64,000 bases of DNA from NCBI GenBank assembly GCA_029204225.1, contig CM055097.1, forward strand, positions 35,278,804-35,342,803, written 5' to 3'. Position 1 is the stretch's first letter. Every line of letters starts with the position of its first letter. Source of the DNA: Diphasiastrum complanatum (lineage: Eukaryota > Streptophyta > Lycopodiopsida > Lycopodiales > Lycopodiaceae). The notes beneath the pieces are model-generated. The model saw only the letters and a list, made by a program, of their open reading frames with translations, searched no databases and was not told the DNA's origin. A program made the translations under genes and the position numbers. Below, one piece after another: positions 31,538 through 45,085 of the stretch.

Positions 31538-33980
31538 GTGCTATCAGAGCTTGGCTTTGCATCAATCGGAAGGTGGAGCTGCTTCTTGTTTTGTCCCATC
31601 TTTTTGGTGGTTCTTCCTTGCTTGTTACTTCCAGGTGGTGGAATTGATCTACAAGTAGGTGGCTTACCTGAATTTGGTGTACTTTCAGCCTACTAATCAT
31701 GATTATGGATTTTCTCCATAGGTTTGATGGAAATCAATGGATTTTTTATGGTTTTTTGTGATTTTTCACCTAGAATTAAAAACTTTGGCTTGGAATTTAT
31801 CATTGCTACTGATCTAGTATGTTTTTAAGATTTTATTTGTTGTTTTACAGTCATTATGGATTGGATCTAATGATTGCATGTCGACTGAAAAGTCAAAAGG
31901 ATGCTTAGATAGTGATTTTCGACCAATATTTGGGGGTTTTTGGGCTAAAAATGGGCTATAAAATCTATAATTGACTGAAATAAGAACTTCTAGTGCTTGA
32001 CTGTAATGGATTTACAGGGATTTGGATCTGATTATGCTTAATTGTGGATTGGATCCACAAATTTTGGTCAAATCTGGTCACAAAACACGGTTTTTTTTTA
32101 TGGTTTTTAGACTAATTTTGGAGATTTTTATAAAATTCATGGCCAATATATTGCATGCACATTTTCAGAGGTGTAATGAAGCTTTCCTAAGGCTTTCATG
32201 AGTTTTAGTTAGGATTGGACACCATTAAGAGTCTCAAAATGTCAAAAATTAATGTATTTTTGAGGACTTTTGAGCTTGAATACCTATCAAATGGTGGTCT
32301 GAACTGTTGGATCTCATTACAAGCTTAAATATATGATGGATTTAATCTAATTTGAGCCATCATGCATCCAATTTGGTTGTGTGAGGCTTAGTCACCATTA
32401 TGTTGAAGTTTTGCTTGTTGAAGGAGTCCACAAATGCATTTTTTGCATAATCTGAGCTTATGATTGCTTGTTGGACCTGATAGAAGCCTCTATGCTTCTC
32501 TAATGAACCTTAGAAGAGTTCTTGTAACCTTTGATTGGATGCTTATTGGGCTGTAGATGGATTTTTGATGAATCAACCTTGAGAAAGTGCGCCCTCCTAC
32601 CTGTTTTTTGGTCAGTTACAGCTCGCACGTGTGAAGCCTAGGTGGTAGGGTGATGTGGCAAGTGTCTTGTAGACCTAATCTCCCTATGCACTGTGCTTTA
32701 CAACGACCAATATGGTGTTCTATAAAGAAAGTTATGCATAGCCTGGCAATTTTTGAACTAAAATTTACAAATTTTTTGTAATGTTCTGATGCATGCATAC
32801 ATGTAACTCAGTGTAGTGCTTTTATGTTGATGAAAATGTATGGATAGACATGTATGCATGTTTGGATGCATGATACATGGGTGTTCAATAGATTGATCAG
32901 AGAAAATTTCTTGCATAAAAGTATTAGCAATTCTAGTTCAAAAAGCTGATTTCCCAGTTTCTAGGCAATCTACGTAAAAAATTTGATCTTTTTAGAATCA
33001 CTGCATGTCATATTTGATGCATGCCGAATGTTTTGGAATGTAATGGTAAATGTGAAATTGCTAGGTCGATGCTTTAGATCAATTTTCACAGTTTAGGTCC
33101 ATATCGAATGAAATTTGAAAATCCCAGTTTACATAAAATTTGAAGTAACCATGGATGTTTTGGACTTGTTCAAATTCGTTGGTTATTGATCAAACATAAA
33201 TCGCTTGTAAAGTGAATGATCTTATTGAGTCGAAATCAGTCAGTTTTTAAGGCCATAGTTCCTTTCACTTTTAGTTGTAGATTTTGAAATCTATCCACTA
33301 ATTGGAGCAATTCTTGTCTTTTGGGATCAGTAAAGACCAAGTATAACGCAAATCTTATTGGAACAATTTTTATGCTGATCCATATGGGGATTTGCCAATA
33401 ATTGATTGTGGCACTTAATTAGTTGAAAAATCAAAACAGGTAGTTAAGGTACTACTAATTACAAATTGATCTTTTTCCTAGTACAAATTTGGGCCTTTCA
33501 ACCTGAACCATTTTTGGAATGGAGGAAAGAGATGAAGTCTGAGGGGTAGTTTATTGGTTGACTCAGTCGATCAGTTTTGTTAATCTACTTTCAATTCCTA
33601 AAGTAGAACTGATAGCAAATGAGAATAACAATTGGGAATCAATTAAGAAGACTGCCTCTAGGAATTTGGATTTCTTTTCCCTAGTGTTAATTATAATTTC
33701 GAGAAAATTTCAATGGTTAGATATATCTCCTGGAATTGGTTGTGATTCTTGGATATAGGATAGCCAAATAGTCTTTTTGACTTTTTGGGTAAACAGATCT
33801 AGATGCAGAGAATTCTTGGAGGAAAAGCTGGTGGTATGGGACATCAGTGATTCCAAAAAGGATTTCTTGGGTGAGAATGATTTGTAGACTGATGCTTAGT
33901 AATTATTGTAATGGCCATACTAACAGTGAAATCTGTTGGTATCGTCGGAGGTCTGATTAGCTAATTTTGCTGATGGAATC

Positions 33981-34102
<122 letters not shown>

Positions 34103-35026
34103 TGCTATGAGTGTCTTCCGATATTGCGATCAGTCAATGAGCAATGTCTTTCTATGATCTCGCTATTTGGGATATGTTGTTCTCTGTCAGATATATGATA
34201 TGCCTAAATAGCGTCGAACTCTTAACTGTAGCTACTGCTGCTAATTAAGATCTATCCTCTTCCAAGGTGTAGTCAGACACTGCTGATTTAATTATGATGA
34301 GCCTTTATGCAAAAAAACAAATGATAGCTGGTTTTGTAACAAACATTTGATAAGCATAACACATTCAAAGATTATACACAGTAGACAAGAGATAAGAAAA
34401 ACATCTGTTCGATTACAATAATTCCTTTGAAAACTGTTTGGCATACCACACAACGCGTTATCGCAAGAGAAACTCTGTCTCTTACGATCACAGGGATGAG
34501 TGCCACTTACTAGCGTACACTTCTATGTATCTCTCTATGTGTGTCCTTATTGGACTGATCAGCTCAACTCGTCTTGCTTGTAACTAGCAAAATGACTTTT
34601 CATCCTCTCATTCATCAATTAATCACTCAACCCATCTAACCATCCTTCTTCTGTTCATCCTCCATATATAGAAGTGGAGGAAGTAAGTGGTCTCTAATTT
34701 GATTAATGATTACAAAAACTGCTTAACCCACTACCAATGGCTTTCACTTTGTTGTCTCCTTCATCCGTGGCATTCTTCTGTTCTACTGGTACTTCATTGA
34801 TCTTGAGTCGTGAAGATGCGCCGACTTCGCAGTCGCCTTTGCAGCCATATACCAAGCTGTCATTGGTTGAGCTTTGGTCTCCGCAAGTGCTGACCTACGG
34901 CTCTCTTCAGTTGTCTTCGTTCATAGATGACATTGTATTTTACAATGTTATAGTTAGAATAAGGCTCTTTGGTCATTATCAATCTGGTCTTTGAACTTTA
35001 TGGGCTCTGACTTGTCAGACTAAGAG

Positions 35027-35038
35027 GCTCTGATACCA
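35027..35038 (-). other. Primer-binding site of the minus-strand LTR element
   Basis: The plus strand reads GCTCTGATACCA, the reverse complement of TGGTATCAGAGC. One base separates it from the LTR end. Confidence 0.65.
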
Positions 35039-36593
35039 CTGTTGGAATCGTGAGAGGTTTGATTAGGTAATTCTGCTGATGGAATTCGGAGAGATATACA
35101 CAATTTCACATAGTTCCTCTTGACAAAGCAAGACCAAACCCTTTGAAGCCTTTATTCATAAACCAACAAGGTACAGTAAAGCTGGAAAAGTAAAATACAG
35201 TACAATAAAGCACCATATAGCATAACCACTCTCAAAACGTCCAGCTGATACCTGCCACCATCCCACAACACAAAACCGCACGAGTTAGTACAGTGGGGAA
35301 GACAGGTGTCATAGCTGAGCGTTAGTTGTTATCCATGTCCAAAAGAAGTTATACTACTTATCAGCATAAATAGCATTTTAAACATAGTCCAGTCTTCCCA
35401 AACACAAAGACAATTTTCTAGCGATAAGCCAAGCCCCTCCGTTCCATATTAGGGCGAGTGCCATGCTGATCAGTTTTTGGGCATTGGTTCGTATCAGTTC
35501 ATTTCGTTTACAACAAAAGTATGAAAAGTTTTCACCATATATATTGCTTATCGCTAAACGAAATGGTGTGGACACGTGTGCCGGTGTCAGAGCAAATCCA
35601 TGTTATTCTAACCCTGGTGACTTAAGAAACGTCACGCACTACTGTCCATACTCTTGAGCATATCCATGCTTTCCAGTCATATCTCACCATAATTTGATAT
35701 GACAACTAAATGGGTAATAAATTTGCACAAGCCATGGTTGAATAGTGTAGTTACAAGTGAACTTACGTTTATCGTAACTCCATAACCAACCCGTGGTTTT
35801 TTAAGACCTTGTATCGGATAAGCTTCATTTTATTGATGAGGTTCTCATGGTTTTTACAAGGTATTAGGGCACATCCGTGCCATTCTAATCCTTTTGTAAG
35901 AACCGTTTATCTTACGCAAATTCATGTTGTCCCTCGATTGCTCTTGCCTTCCTTAGACTTAAACCATTCATAACATTATTGTTAGCTATTGTGAAAGCGA
36001 TAATAAGCACGTTAAGGAGAGTTTATCACTCATTGCTTATATAAGTCTGAAGCAAATGGTTTAATGTGCATACATGTGCAAATGCTTACAGCTTTATGGT
36101 TCGAAACCAAACCTAATCGAAAGCGAAGATAGTAGTAATATTCGATGCTACAAAGAGTGCAAGTTTTATTTGTTAGTGCTCTAATTAGACATAGTAGTAT
36201 TCCCTTTGAAATAGCAGTCATTCAAAAGTATGATGGCAAAACATGTTAAAGCATGAGGTATACTAATCATAATCAGAACGTGCCAGTGTCTGAGTTGTAT
36301 CTTTTGTATAATAGCATGATACTACATAACCTTTCGTTACTTATGGAACAACCAAACATTCATACTGTCCTTTGAAGAATAGTAAAGCCTATTGTATACT
36401 GTAGTTATCAAACCATGCTTTCATCCTTTCATATCTATGATAAGGAGTTTGAATCCACACAACCATTCATAAGGTAAGAAGTGCTTCATCGTTGGTCATT
36501 AAGAAGCTTTTTTCTCAACCTACCATAAGTGATGCATACCTATCATTATCATGCATTACAAAGTATGTGGAAGGAAGCATTGATTCATCACTG

Positions 36594-36820
36594 GTCCATC
36601 GCTGGACAGCTTACCATATATGTCCATTTTTTGAGTATCTAACTCAAGAAAAATCGTTGCAGGTCCATCGTTGTGGACAACAACTCATATATCTTCAAAA
36701 AGCTTCTTCACAGTTGAGCATGCTTCATCGCTGGTCCATCGCTGGACAGTAGATAGTACTTTAAGAAAATGCCATACAAAAAATGTGTATGAATCCTCGC
36801 TGATCCATCGTTGGACAGCA
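36594..36820. repeat. Four GTCCA-tcgc-TGGAC palindromes in the LTR
   Basis: Copies near 36594, 36663, 36734 and 36802 carry G(G/A)TCCATCG(C/T)TGGACA at spacings of about 70 bp. The same set, slightly decayed, recurs at 41180-41405 in the other LTR copy. Confidence 0.75.
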
Positions 36821-37163
36821 GATTCATACCATCACATTTATCACCCAGAAAGCTTGATACCATTCATATGTAGCAAATAGATTAAAGCAATGATATGAAA
36901 CGAGCAGAACCACATACCATAGAGTAGAAGCAAATGACTTCAAGCCAGGGAGGGTGCAATATCTATCGTGAGCATATCTTTCAACCTTCTTCTCATCGTA
37001 TAGTAGAAAAAACTCATTCGAGAACATGTTACATATAGTGGTTGAAATATTTTTGAAAAGTATCATATACGATTGGGTTGGCAACAAAGGTTAGGACCAT
37101 CAAATCATATATGTTTATTTATAGCATGGTCAAGGGTGGTAAGTTTTTGATAAAGAAGAGTCC

Positions 37164-37164
<1 letters not shown>

Positions 37165-37230
<66 letters not shown>
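37165..37230. repeat. (GA)n microsatellite at LTR boundary
   Basis: This GA run of about 65 bp lies immediately outside the LTR start. The equivalent LTR at 41.8 kb is bounded by GA as well. Confidence 0.95.
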
Positions 37231-37231
<1 letters not shown>

Positions 37232-37621
37232 CCACCAATCGACCCACAGCTAGTGAATCCCTTAGGGGGTAGTTAGCTCCCCGTAAGGGATAGCTAACTG
37301 CCCACCATAAGACCTTTAATACACTGTGGTAGATCATAGGACAAACCTTGAAAAGTATTAGTCAAAAGTAGTTTGTTAATGATAAGGCAAAGCTTTTCCC
37401 TCATAAAACCATTTTTCTAAAAAGCGTCTAGCAAGATTGCTACCTCTTTATAAAAGTATCGTGATCGTTGCAACAATACATAGCAGAAATAACCTGGGAG
37501 ATAATTACATCGGTGCCAGGATTAAAAGTAATCAAAATGTTCAAAACACTAGTGGTGTTTGCTTCACAAGACTTTTTTTCAATATCAAGAAATTCTAGAG
37601 GATAACTCTAGAAAGGGTTAT

Positions 37622-37935
37622 CTAGTTTCTAATCTGATTTTTATTCATAAATGCATCAATATTGGGATTATTAATGAAGCAAATGTCATCAATATATCTA
37701 AACGAGTGACAAAAAACATTCATATCTTTTCTGAGACCTAACTTGGCTAGTCTCTTAATAAATTGAGCTTCAAAGAATACAAGATACCAGTTACACCATG
37801 TAGGTGAGCATGAAAAACCCATCAGTATACCACAAATCTGTCTCCAGGTTTTGTTTCCTAATATGACAATACAATTGTCTATTAGGAAGGCATTACTGAC
37901 TTCCCATCCTGCACACCGATTAATCTCGGTAAAAA
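37622..37935 (-). pseudogene. Reverse transcriptase fragment with FRYIDD motif
   Basis: The open frame reads EINRCAGWEVSNAFLIDN, KTWRQICGILMGFSCSPTW, YLVFFEAQFIKRLAKLG, then FRYIDDICFINNPNID. G-x-x-C-x-P followed by RYIDD is the pattern of Penelope-like and telomerase-like RTs rather than LINE (YADD) or copia (YVDD) enzymes; the WCN-x-Y block recalls a branch seen in some algae and seed-free plants. The fragment covers the fingers/palm only and stops at 37622. It lies between the two long LTR copies. Family placement is an inference from motifs. Confidence 0.6.
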
Positions 37936-38093
37936 TTCAGCCTTTTGATAGGTAGGTCGCTCTTTGTGCTACTTTGTCCTTCCTTTCCAGTAAACCGTCT
38001 TCTCTTCCCTGTCCTAGATGCATATACTACGGAGTTTGGATTGTTGAGATTAAAATTGCCCGTTCTTTTGCTTGTGTTTTGAAAGTATTTATC

Positions 38094-38500
38094 CTAGAGA
38101 GTGGAAAAGCTTGGCCATTTAAGGAGACGCTCTATCTCTCGTATGTTTTCAGCATCGCCGAGGTGTGATAAGAGTTTGGCAGAAGAATCTTTGGCAAGCT
38201 CAATAGAGGCATCAACCATGTATTGTCGAATGAAAAGAAAGGTAAGGTGTGCCTTAACCACATCTCTGGCGGGCTTATGTAGCCATAGAAAGAAAGCATT
38301 CATTTGGTTTTGGAGAGAAGCACCGGGGAAGAACTTGCTTAGGTTGTTCATCATATACCAAATGGCGTGGTCAAACCAGATAATGGACGAATTGTTTTTG
38401 CATTTATCACCACATCTACATTTAAAGAATGGTCGCTTCCAGTTCTAGATTCTTGCTCGGTGAAGACTCATCCTATTAAAGCCAATCTCAAAGTATCCTC
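38094..38500 (-). pseudogene. Unassigned frame upstream of the FRYIDD RT
   Basis: The minus-strand frame reads LNVDVVINAKTIRPLSGLTT, then GASLQNQMNAFFLWLHKP and HLGDAENIREIERLLKWP. It is protein-like in composition and has no match that I can name. The same strand and close spacing suggest it belongs with the RT downstream. Confidence 0.4.
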
Positions 38501-38510
38501 TGATTCTGGC

Positions 38511-39233
38511 CTAGGTTTGCTCAGAAGGGCAACGAGAAGGCTCAAATTTGTTCATGCAAATAACAGTATCAAAGGCTACAGGAGCTTCAAGAGAAGGATT
38601 TTTGTGTAAAGCAGCAGACTTACAAACTTCTATTTCTTTTTCAGTAAGATGTGACATCAAGAACCAAAGGTCGATAGGCACAGGGGCAAGAAAATTGGTT
38701 GTGGGAAGGCTCCAAAGCTTATAGGCGGTAAAGGCAGATTTGAACTCAATAGTTGTGCTGGGTACAAAAGGGATTTGATAGTTTCTGGATTGGCAGAAGT
38801 CATATGAAGGTTGGTCATCAATATCACAGATATCTTGAGAAAACAATTCAAGCTGAGAAGCACTGTCCTCATCAAGCTCATCTAAAAAGACCAAAGGGTG
38901 TGGTGAAAGTGGTGCATCAGAGGAAGTATGTGGCACATCAATAGAGGAATTACCATTCTCATTCTCAAGGCACACAAAGACTTTCCTAATATGTAGATTA
39001 AAATATCTTTCATCTTCTTCAAATCTTTCGACAAATTCATTGAGCTGACCATACAGATCTTCTACCAGACTCAAAGTATCATTCTTTTTAACAAACTCCA
39101 GATAGATCTTAACCCAGTCCAAAATCCCCAACAGATCAATCAAACATAAAACCTTATCTTCAGGTCCAGCAGAAGAACAAGTAGCCCTATCAGTGTCAAT
39201 GATAAAAGAATGCATCATAACGGCTTTTTTCAT
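38511..39233 (-). CDS. Unassigned 240-codon frame, acidic
   Basis: This is the longest uninterrupted unassigned frame in its neighbourhood. It is acidic and Leu/Glu/Asp-rich: DKVLCLIDLLGILDWVKIY, VEDLYGQLNEFVERFEEDER, DVPHTSSDAPLSPHP and ELDEDSASQLELFSQD. There is no signal peptide, membrane segment or recognised domain. It precedes the 38.1-kb frame and the RT on the same strand, so it may be the 5' part of that element. No ribosome-context evidence decides the start. Confidence 0.4.
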   Translation of the reverse strand: MKKAVMMHSFIIDTDRATCSSAGPEDKVLCLIDLLGILDWVKIYLEFVKKNDTLSLVEDLYGQLNEFVERFEEDERYFNLHIRKVFVCLENENGNSSIDVPHTSSDAPLSPHPLVFLDELDEDSASQLELFSQDICDIDDQPSYDFCQSRNYQIPFVPSTTIEFKSAFTAYKLWSLPTTNFLAPVPIDLWFLMSHLTEKEIEVCKSAALHKNPSLEAPVAFDTVICMNKFEPSRCPSEQT

Positions 39234-41799
39234 ACAACAAATAAGCGTCTAAATAAAATGGTTAGGTGGAGGTAGGGGCTCCCCATAACCCAAAAGAGCA
39301 GCATCTTGAAACCATCATGTGGACTAAAACATGAAAACAGACCTTTGCTAGCTTATGAACCAGATAAAAGGTATGGGTTTAGTACTATCCCAACCAAGGA
39401 ATAGTCGGAGTTAGACCACAAGCATGCAGAGAGAGAGATATACACAATTTCACATAGTTCCTCTTGACAAAGCAAGACCAAACCCTTTGAAGCCTTTATT
39501 CATAAACCTACAAGGTACAATAAAGCTGAAAAGTAAAATACAGTACAGTAAAGCATCATATAGCATAACCACTCTCAAAACGTCCAGCTGATACCTGCCA
39601 CCATCCCACAACACAAAACTGCACGAGTTAGTACAGTGGGGAAGACAGGTGTTAGTTGTTATCCATGTCCAAAAGAAGTTATACTACTTATTAGCATAAA
39701 TAGCATTTTAAAAGTCTTCCCAAAGACAAAGACGATTTTCTAGCGATAGGCCAGGCCCCTCCGTTACCGTATCAGGGCGAGTGCCATGCTGGTTAGTTTT
39801 TGGACATTGGTCCGTATCAGTTCATTCGATTACAACAAAAGTATAAAGAATTTTCACCGTATATATTGCTTATTGCTAAAAGAAATGGTGTGGACACGTG
39901 TGCTGGTGTCAGAGCAAATCGATGTTATTCTAACCCTGGTGACTTAAGAAACGTCATGCACTACTGTCCATACTCCTGAGCATATCCATGCTTTCTAGTC
40001 TCACCATAATCTGATATGAAAATTGAATGGGTAATAAATTTGCACAAGCCATGGTTGAATAGTGTAGTTACAAGTGAACTTACGTTCATCGTAACTCCAT
40101 AACCAACCCGTGGTTTTTTAAGACCTTGTATCGGATAGGCTTCATTTTATTGATGAGGTTCTCATGGTTTTTACAAGGTATTAGGCACATCTGTGCCATT
40201 CTAATCCTTTTGTAAGAACCGTTTATCTTATGCAAATCCATGTTGTCCAAGATAATTTGAAAAGAATCCTTGCTTCGGGACAGCGTGGGTGTCATTATAC
40301 GCATAAAATTTTCATTATTTATGAAGTGATATAGTCGAACTGAGTAGAAACCATCTAATTTCTGTATTTAGGATCATTATTAGTCACCTAGAATGGAATA
40401 TATTTGTGAAGAGACACCTTACCTTTCGAGCCTAGGTGATGCTTGCAAAGTCTGAAAACTGTTCTGAAAACTCATACCTGGATGATTGTAGCAGTGGTTT
40501 CTTGTGAAAATGCCATGTTTAGTCCCTGGATTGCTTTTGCCTTCCTTAGACTTAAACCGTTGATAACATTATTGTCAGCTATTGTGAAAGTGATAATAAA
40601 GCACATTAAGGAGAGCCTATCACTCATTGCTTATATAAGTCTGAAGCGAATGGTTTAATGTGGCCTGTGCAAATGCTTATAGCTTTATGGTTTGAAACCG
40701 AACCTAATCGAAAATGAAGATAGTAGTAATATTCGATGCTCGCAAGTTTTATTTGCTAGTGCTTAGACACAGTAGTATTCCCTTTGAAATAGCAGTCATT
40801 CAAAAGTATGATAGCAAAACAGGTTAAAGCATGAGGTAACTAATCATAATCAGATTGTGCCAGTGTTTGAGTTGTATCTTTTGTATAATAGCATGATACT
40901 ACGATGGCTTCGTCTCTGGAGTATGTATGTAACCTTTCGTTATTTATGGAACAACCAAACATTCATACTGTCCTTTGAAGGATAGTAAAGGCTATTGTAT
41001 ACTGTAGTTATCAAACCACACTTTCATCCTTTCATATTTATAATAAGGAGTTTGAATCCACACAACCATTCATAAGGTAAGAAGTATTTCATCACTGGTC
41101 ATTAAGAAGCTTTTATCTCAACCTACCATAAGTGATGCATACCTATCATTATCATGCATTACAAAGTATGTGGAAGGAAGCACTGGTTCATTGCTGGTGG
41201 ATAGCTTACCATATATGTCCATTTTTTGAGTATCTAACTCAAGACAAATCGTTGCAGGTCCATCGCTGGACAACAACTCATATATCTTCAAAAAGCTTCT
41301 TCACAGTTCAGCATGCTTCATCGCTGGTCCATCATTGGACAGCGGATAGTACTTAAAGAAAATGCCATACAAAAAATGTGTATGAACCCTCGTTGATCCA
41401 TCACTGGACAACGGACTCATACCATCACGTTTATCACCCAGAAAGCTTGATACCATTCATATGTAGCAAAGAGATGAAAGCAATGATATGAAATGAGTAG
41501 AACCACATACCGTAGAGTAGAAGCAGATGACTTCAAGCCAGGGAGGGCGCAATCTCTATCGTGAGCATATCTTCCAACCTTCTTCTCACTGTATAGTAGA
41601 AAAAACTCATGAACATGTTACATATAGTGGTTCCGTAGAAAGTACCGTGGAAGCTCCCTTTCAGCCAAAATTGGTGGGAAAATAATTTTTGAAAAGTATT
41701 ATATACGGTTGGGTTGGCAACAAAGGTTAGGACCATCAAATCATATATGTTTATTTATAGCATGGTCAAGGGTGGTAACTTTTTGATAAAGAAGAGTCC

Positions 41800-41903
<104 letters not shown>

Positions 41904-43562
41904 TGCTATGAGTCTCTTCCGATATTGCGATCAGTCAGTGAGCAATGTCTTTCTGTGATCTCGCCACTTGGGATATGTTGTTCTCTATCAGATTCATGAT
42001 ATGTCTAGATAGAGTCGAACTCTTAACTACATCTATCCAAAATGGTACCAAAATTTTTGGTTTCTTGAGTAGAGTAGCTTGTTGATCTGATTTCAGATGT
42101 GGGGCTCCAACAAACTGAGTAAAAACCAAAAAGATGCAAGAAAAATCTGGAATTTTGATGTCCCTACCCTCGCTGATTGGACAGCAACCTGTCTGGCCCG
42201 ATTTGTCCAATTTAAGGCTCAAAAACCTGCTTGAATATATGATCTGGCCTCAGCTGGTAGGTCGTTGATCTGTGGCAAGCAAGTTTGAGGCTCAAACTCC
42301 TGAGAAATCTCTGAAAACATGGATGAACTTTCACTTTTACTCTTCCCTGTCCAGCGCTGACCCTGCTACTCTATTTCAAATTAGAACTTGCTTTAATCTA
42401 CTCAAAACTTCATACAAATTTCAAAATTGAGGGCTAACTATACAATGATGGATATGCTCTTTCTTTCCTCTTGAATTTCCGCCCAGATTAGTGATCTACA
42501 CTCGAAAATCAAAGAGGAGAATTGATTTATCAGCGTTGAAGCTATACTAGGAAATAAGCTTCCAATCTACTGAAATTTCTAGCAAATTGAAGGGTTTGAA
42601 AGCTGATCCTACAACAAATTTCCTCCTCTATTCCTTTATGAGAAACTGAGAAATATCTCCTATATTCTGATAGCTTTCTCTACTGCTGCTACTTAGTTCC
42701 CAAAGATGGAGATGGCTCTAATACTAGTGTAATAGATCCTAACACCACAGTAGGGCAAACACTAATTGATCCACCCAACCTTGCCAAAATATCCAACAAG
42801 ATATCAATCAAAAATTTGAAGAGCTTATTACATTCAATCCTATTGAAGGAACAAAAAACTACACACAAAATTATTGACAATCTTAGATGCTCATCCATAT
42901 AGGGAGACAACTTCTCCTAACGGAGCAAAGCTCATCCACAAATGGAAATTTTTTATCCAAAAAGAAAATTAACCATCCACATAGCTCACTCACTAGAGAG
43001 AGTTCATCCACATGGGGAGTATAGCTCACTCACTAGTGGAGATTGTCAATTTAGAAACTAGAAACAACAATGTAGCTTGAATTTAGACAATATCTTTAAC
43101 AAAGAGTTTGTGCATAATACTAGCACTCCGAGTAACAGGCCCTGCCTCATCTGGAGCTCCAGGGGCGATGGGCAACTGGGGGCCGTGATGTGGTAGTCTC
43201 ACATCTTGATTTGCCGAAAGAAAACAAGTTGATTTAGTGATTTAGAAAGCACATTTTTCTAGTCATTCTTCAAGAGTCCAAATCTAAACTTCAAGAATCA
43301 AAATTAGATAGACTATGGATTTTGATAGATAGATCATAGTTACTAACTTACTAGTAAGTAATAAGTTAGTAGTTACTAACTTCTAAGTATAAAGTTGTAC
43401 ATAGTAAGTTCTAACTAATAATTAATAAGTTATGACTATTAACTTCTATTTCTAAACCACTAACTAGTAGCTAGTAATTGTTAAGTTGAAAGGTGAAAGT
43501 TTTAACTACTAACCACTAATACGTAAAATGCTATTATGCTATTACTAGTAACTTACTACTAA

Positions 43563-43895
43563 AATGGTGTTGCCGAGAGGAAAAATCGCACAATCATGGA
43601 GATGGCTCGTTGCATGCTTAAGGCAAAGGGTGTTCCCCACAAGTTTTGGGCTGAAGCGGTTATTACGATGACATACATTAGTAATCAGTGTCCGACTAAA
43701 GCCTTGAAGATTTTGACTCCTTATGAGTTTGGTGATTTGGTATCACCATCTAATGTTGAAGAGGAGGCACTGCCATCATCCTCTAATGGACAGCCCACTG
43801 GTTCTTCAAGCGAACAGCCCATAATTCATCAAGAGGAGCAGATTTATGAAGAGGAACAGCCTGTTGAAAACTTTGGACAACATAGTCAATTTTAG
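43563..43895 (+). pseudogene. Ty1/copia integrase-to-RT linker relic
   Basis: The frame reads NGVAERKNRTIMEMARCMLK, FWAEAVITMTYISNQCPTKA and LTPYEF, the end of the copia integrase core. It contains the catalytic Glu of GVAERKNRT. It then jumps, probably by internal deletion, to an acidic Ser/Gln-rich linker of the kind that precedes copia RT. Confidence 0.8.
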
Positions 43896-44064
43896 GCCCT
43901 CACAAAGGCACATAGACTAATTTCTATAAACTAACCTAAAAATCATACATCATACATGTCACATGATACATAAATACTCATCAATCATTATAAGAGATAA
44001 TACATAATAGATCTCATCAATGAATATGGGCACTAGTCACTCTGAAAGTTCAAATTTCAAACCT

Positions 44065-45085
44065 CTATGTACTGAAGGCAGTGCAAATGCGAATCTGCTC
44101 TCCCAGCCTGTCCATGAACTCGTCGAGAAGGCCCAAAGTGTAGCCCTCGCTATTTGTAAGGTGCAGGACACTGTAAAGAAGCTGCAACCCTGTGATAATG
44201 GCCCGACCATCATCCCAAAAAGGAGATGATAACACAATCCTCTCAAATCGTTTAGCCTTAATCGTTCGTGAGGGCCTCCACGCCTGCCAGTGGTTTAAGA
44301 CCACCATCTATCTCAAGCTGCCATGCACCTTCAAGAGACGTTTAGAACACTGAAAATAAAGGCAAACCTGGAACGAATCATGATTACAAATTGTATAAGC
44401 TTCAAAAAATCAATTATTTAAAACATGAAAGTAGTTAGTAGTTATTAGTAAGCTATGTACTAACTTCTAAGAATCTAAGTGATGAATCAAATTTGATGAA
44501 TAGAAAAGTAGACCTGGTGAGGGTGGGCCTCAAAAGCTTGAGGCTAGAATAGGCCCTGAACATGCTCAGGACCCTTGGTCTCTTGGTGAAAAACCTCACC
44601 AAGAACCGGCCTGTGGCTAGTACCTCTCTAATCCATGGCAACTTTGTGCTATATCCTTAAATAAGAGGTCTAAGCAATGTGCAACACAGAGTGTCCAAAA
44701 AATCCAAGGGCACTTTTCATTTACGAGCTTCCTCATGGCAACACAATTTGTTGCATTGTCTGTGACAACTTGCAAAGCATAACAATGCAACATTGGACAT
44801 TCATGATCCAAGAATCAACGTTGAACAAGTAGTAACTATTAAGTAAAAAGTTTTCACTCATTTTCACTAGTCAGCTTAAAGTCAAGAATCAATACCTGCA
44901 CAACATTTTCTTTCTCGACTTCCACAATGGCCTCGTCAATATATCTAAACAATGTCTGGCCATCCAAGACTAAGCCCGCTTGCGAGGTGTCGATGGATCT
45001 CAGGAACATCGTGCCCAAGCAAGAAGAAACCGATATATTTACAATATGGCGCGTCTTGGTATCAGTCCAACCATCTGATATGATA
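44065..45085 (-). pseudogene. hAT-type (DUF659) transposase relic
   Basis: Minus-strand blocks in order are SDGWTDTKTRHIVNISVSS, GTMFLRSIDTSQAG, VVTDNATNCVAMRKL, FWTLCVAHCLDLLFKDI and, after a gap, RFERIVLSSPFWDDGRAIIT and GLLDEFMDR. The D-x-W-T-D and TDNAxN motifs are the DUF659 hallmark. Stops and a gap of about 300 bp (44308-44616) show it is not functional as it stands, unless the gap is an intron. Confidence 0.75.
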
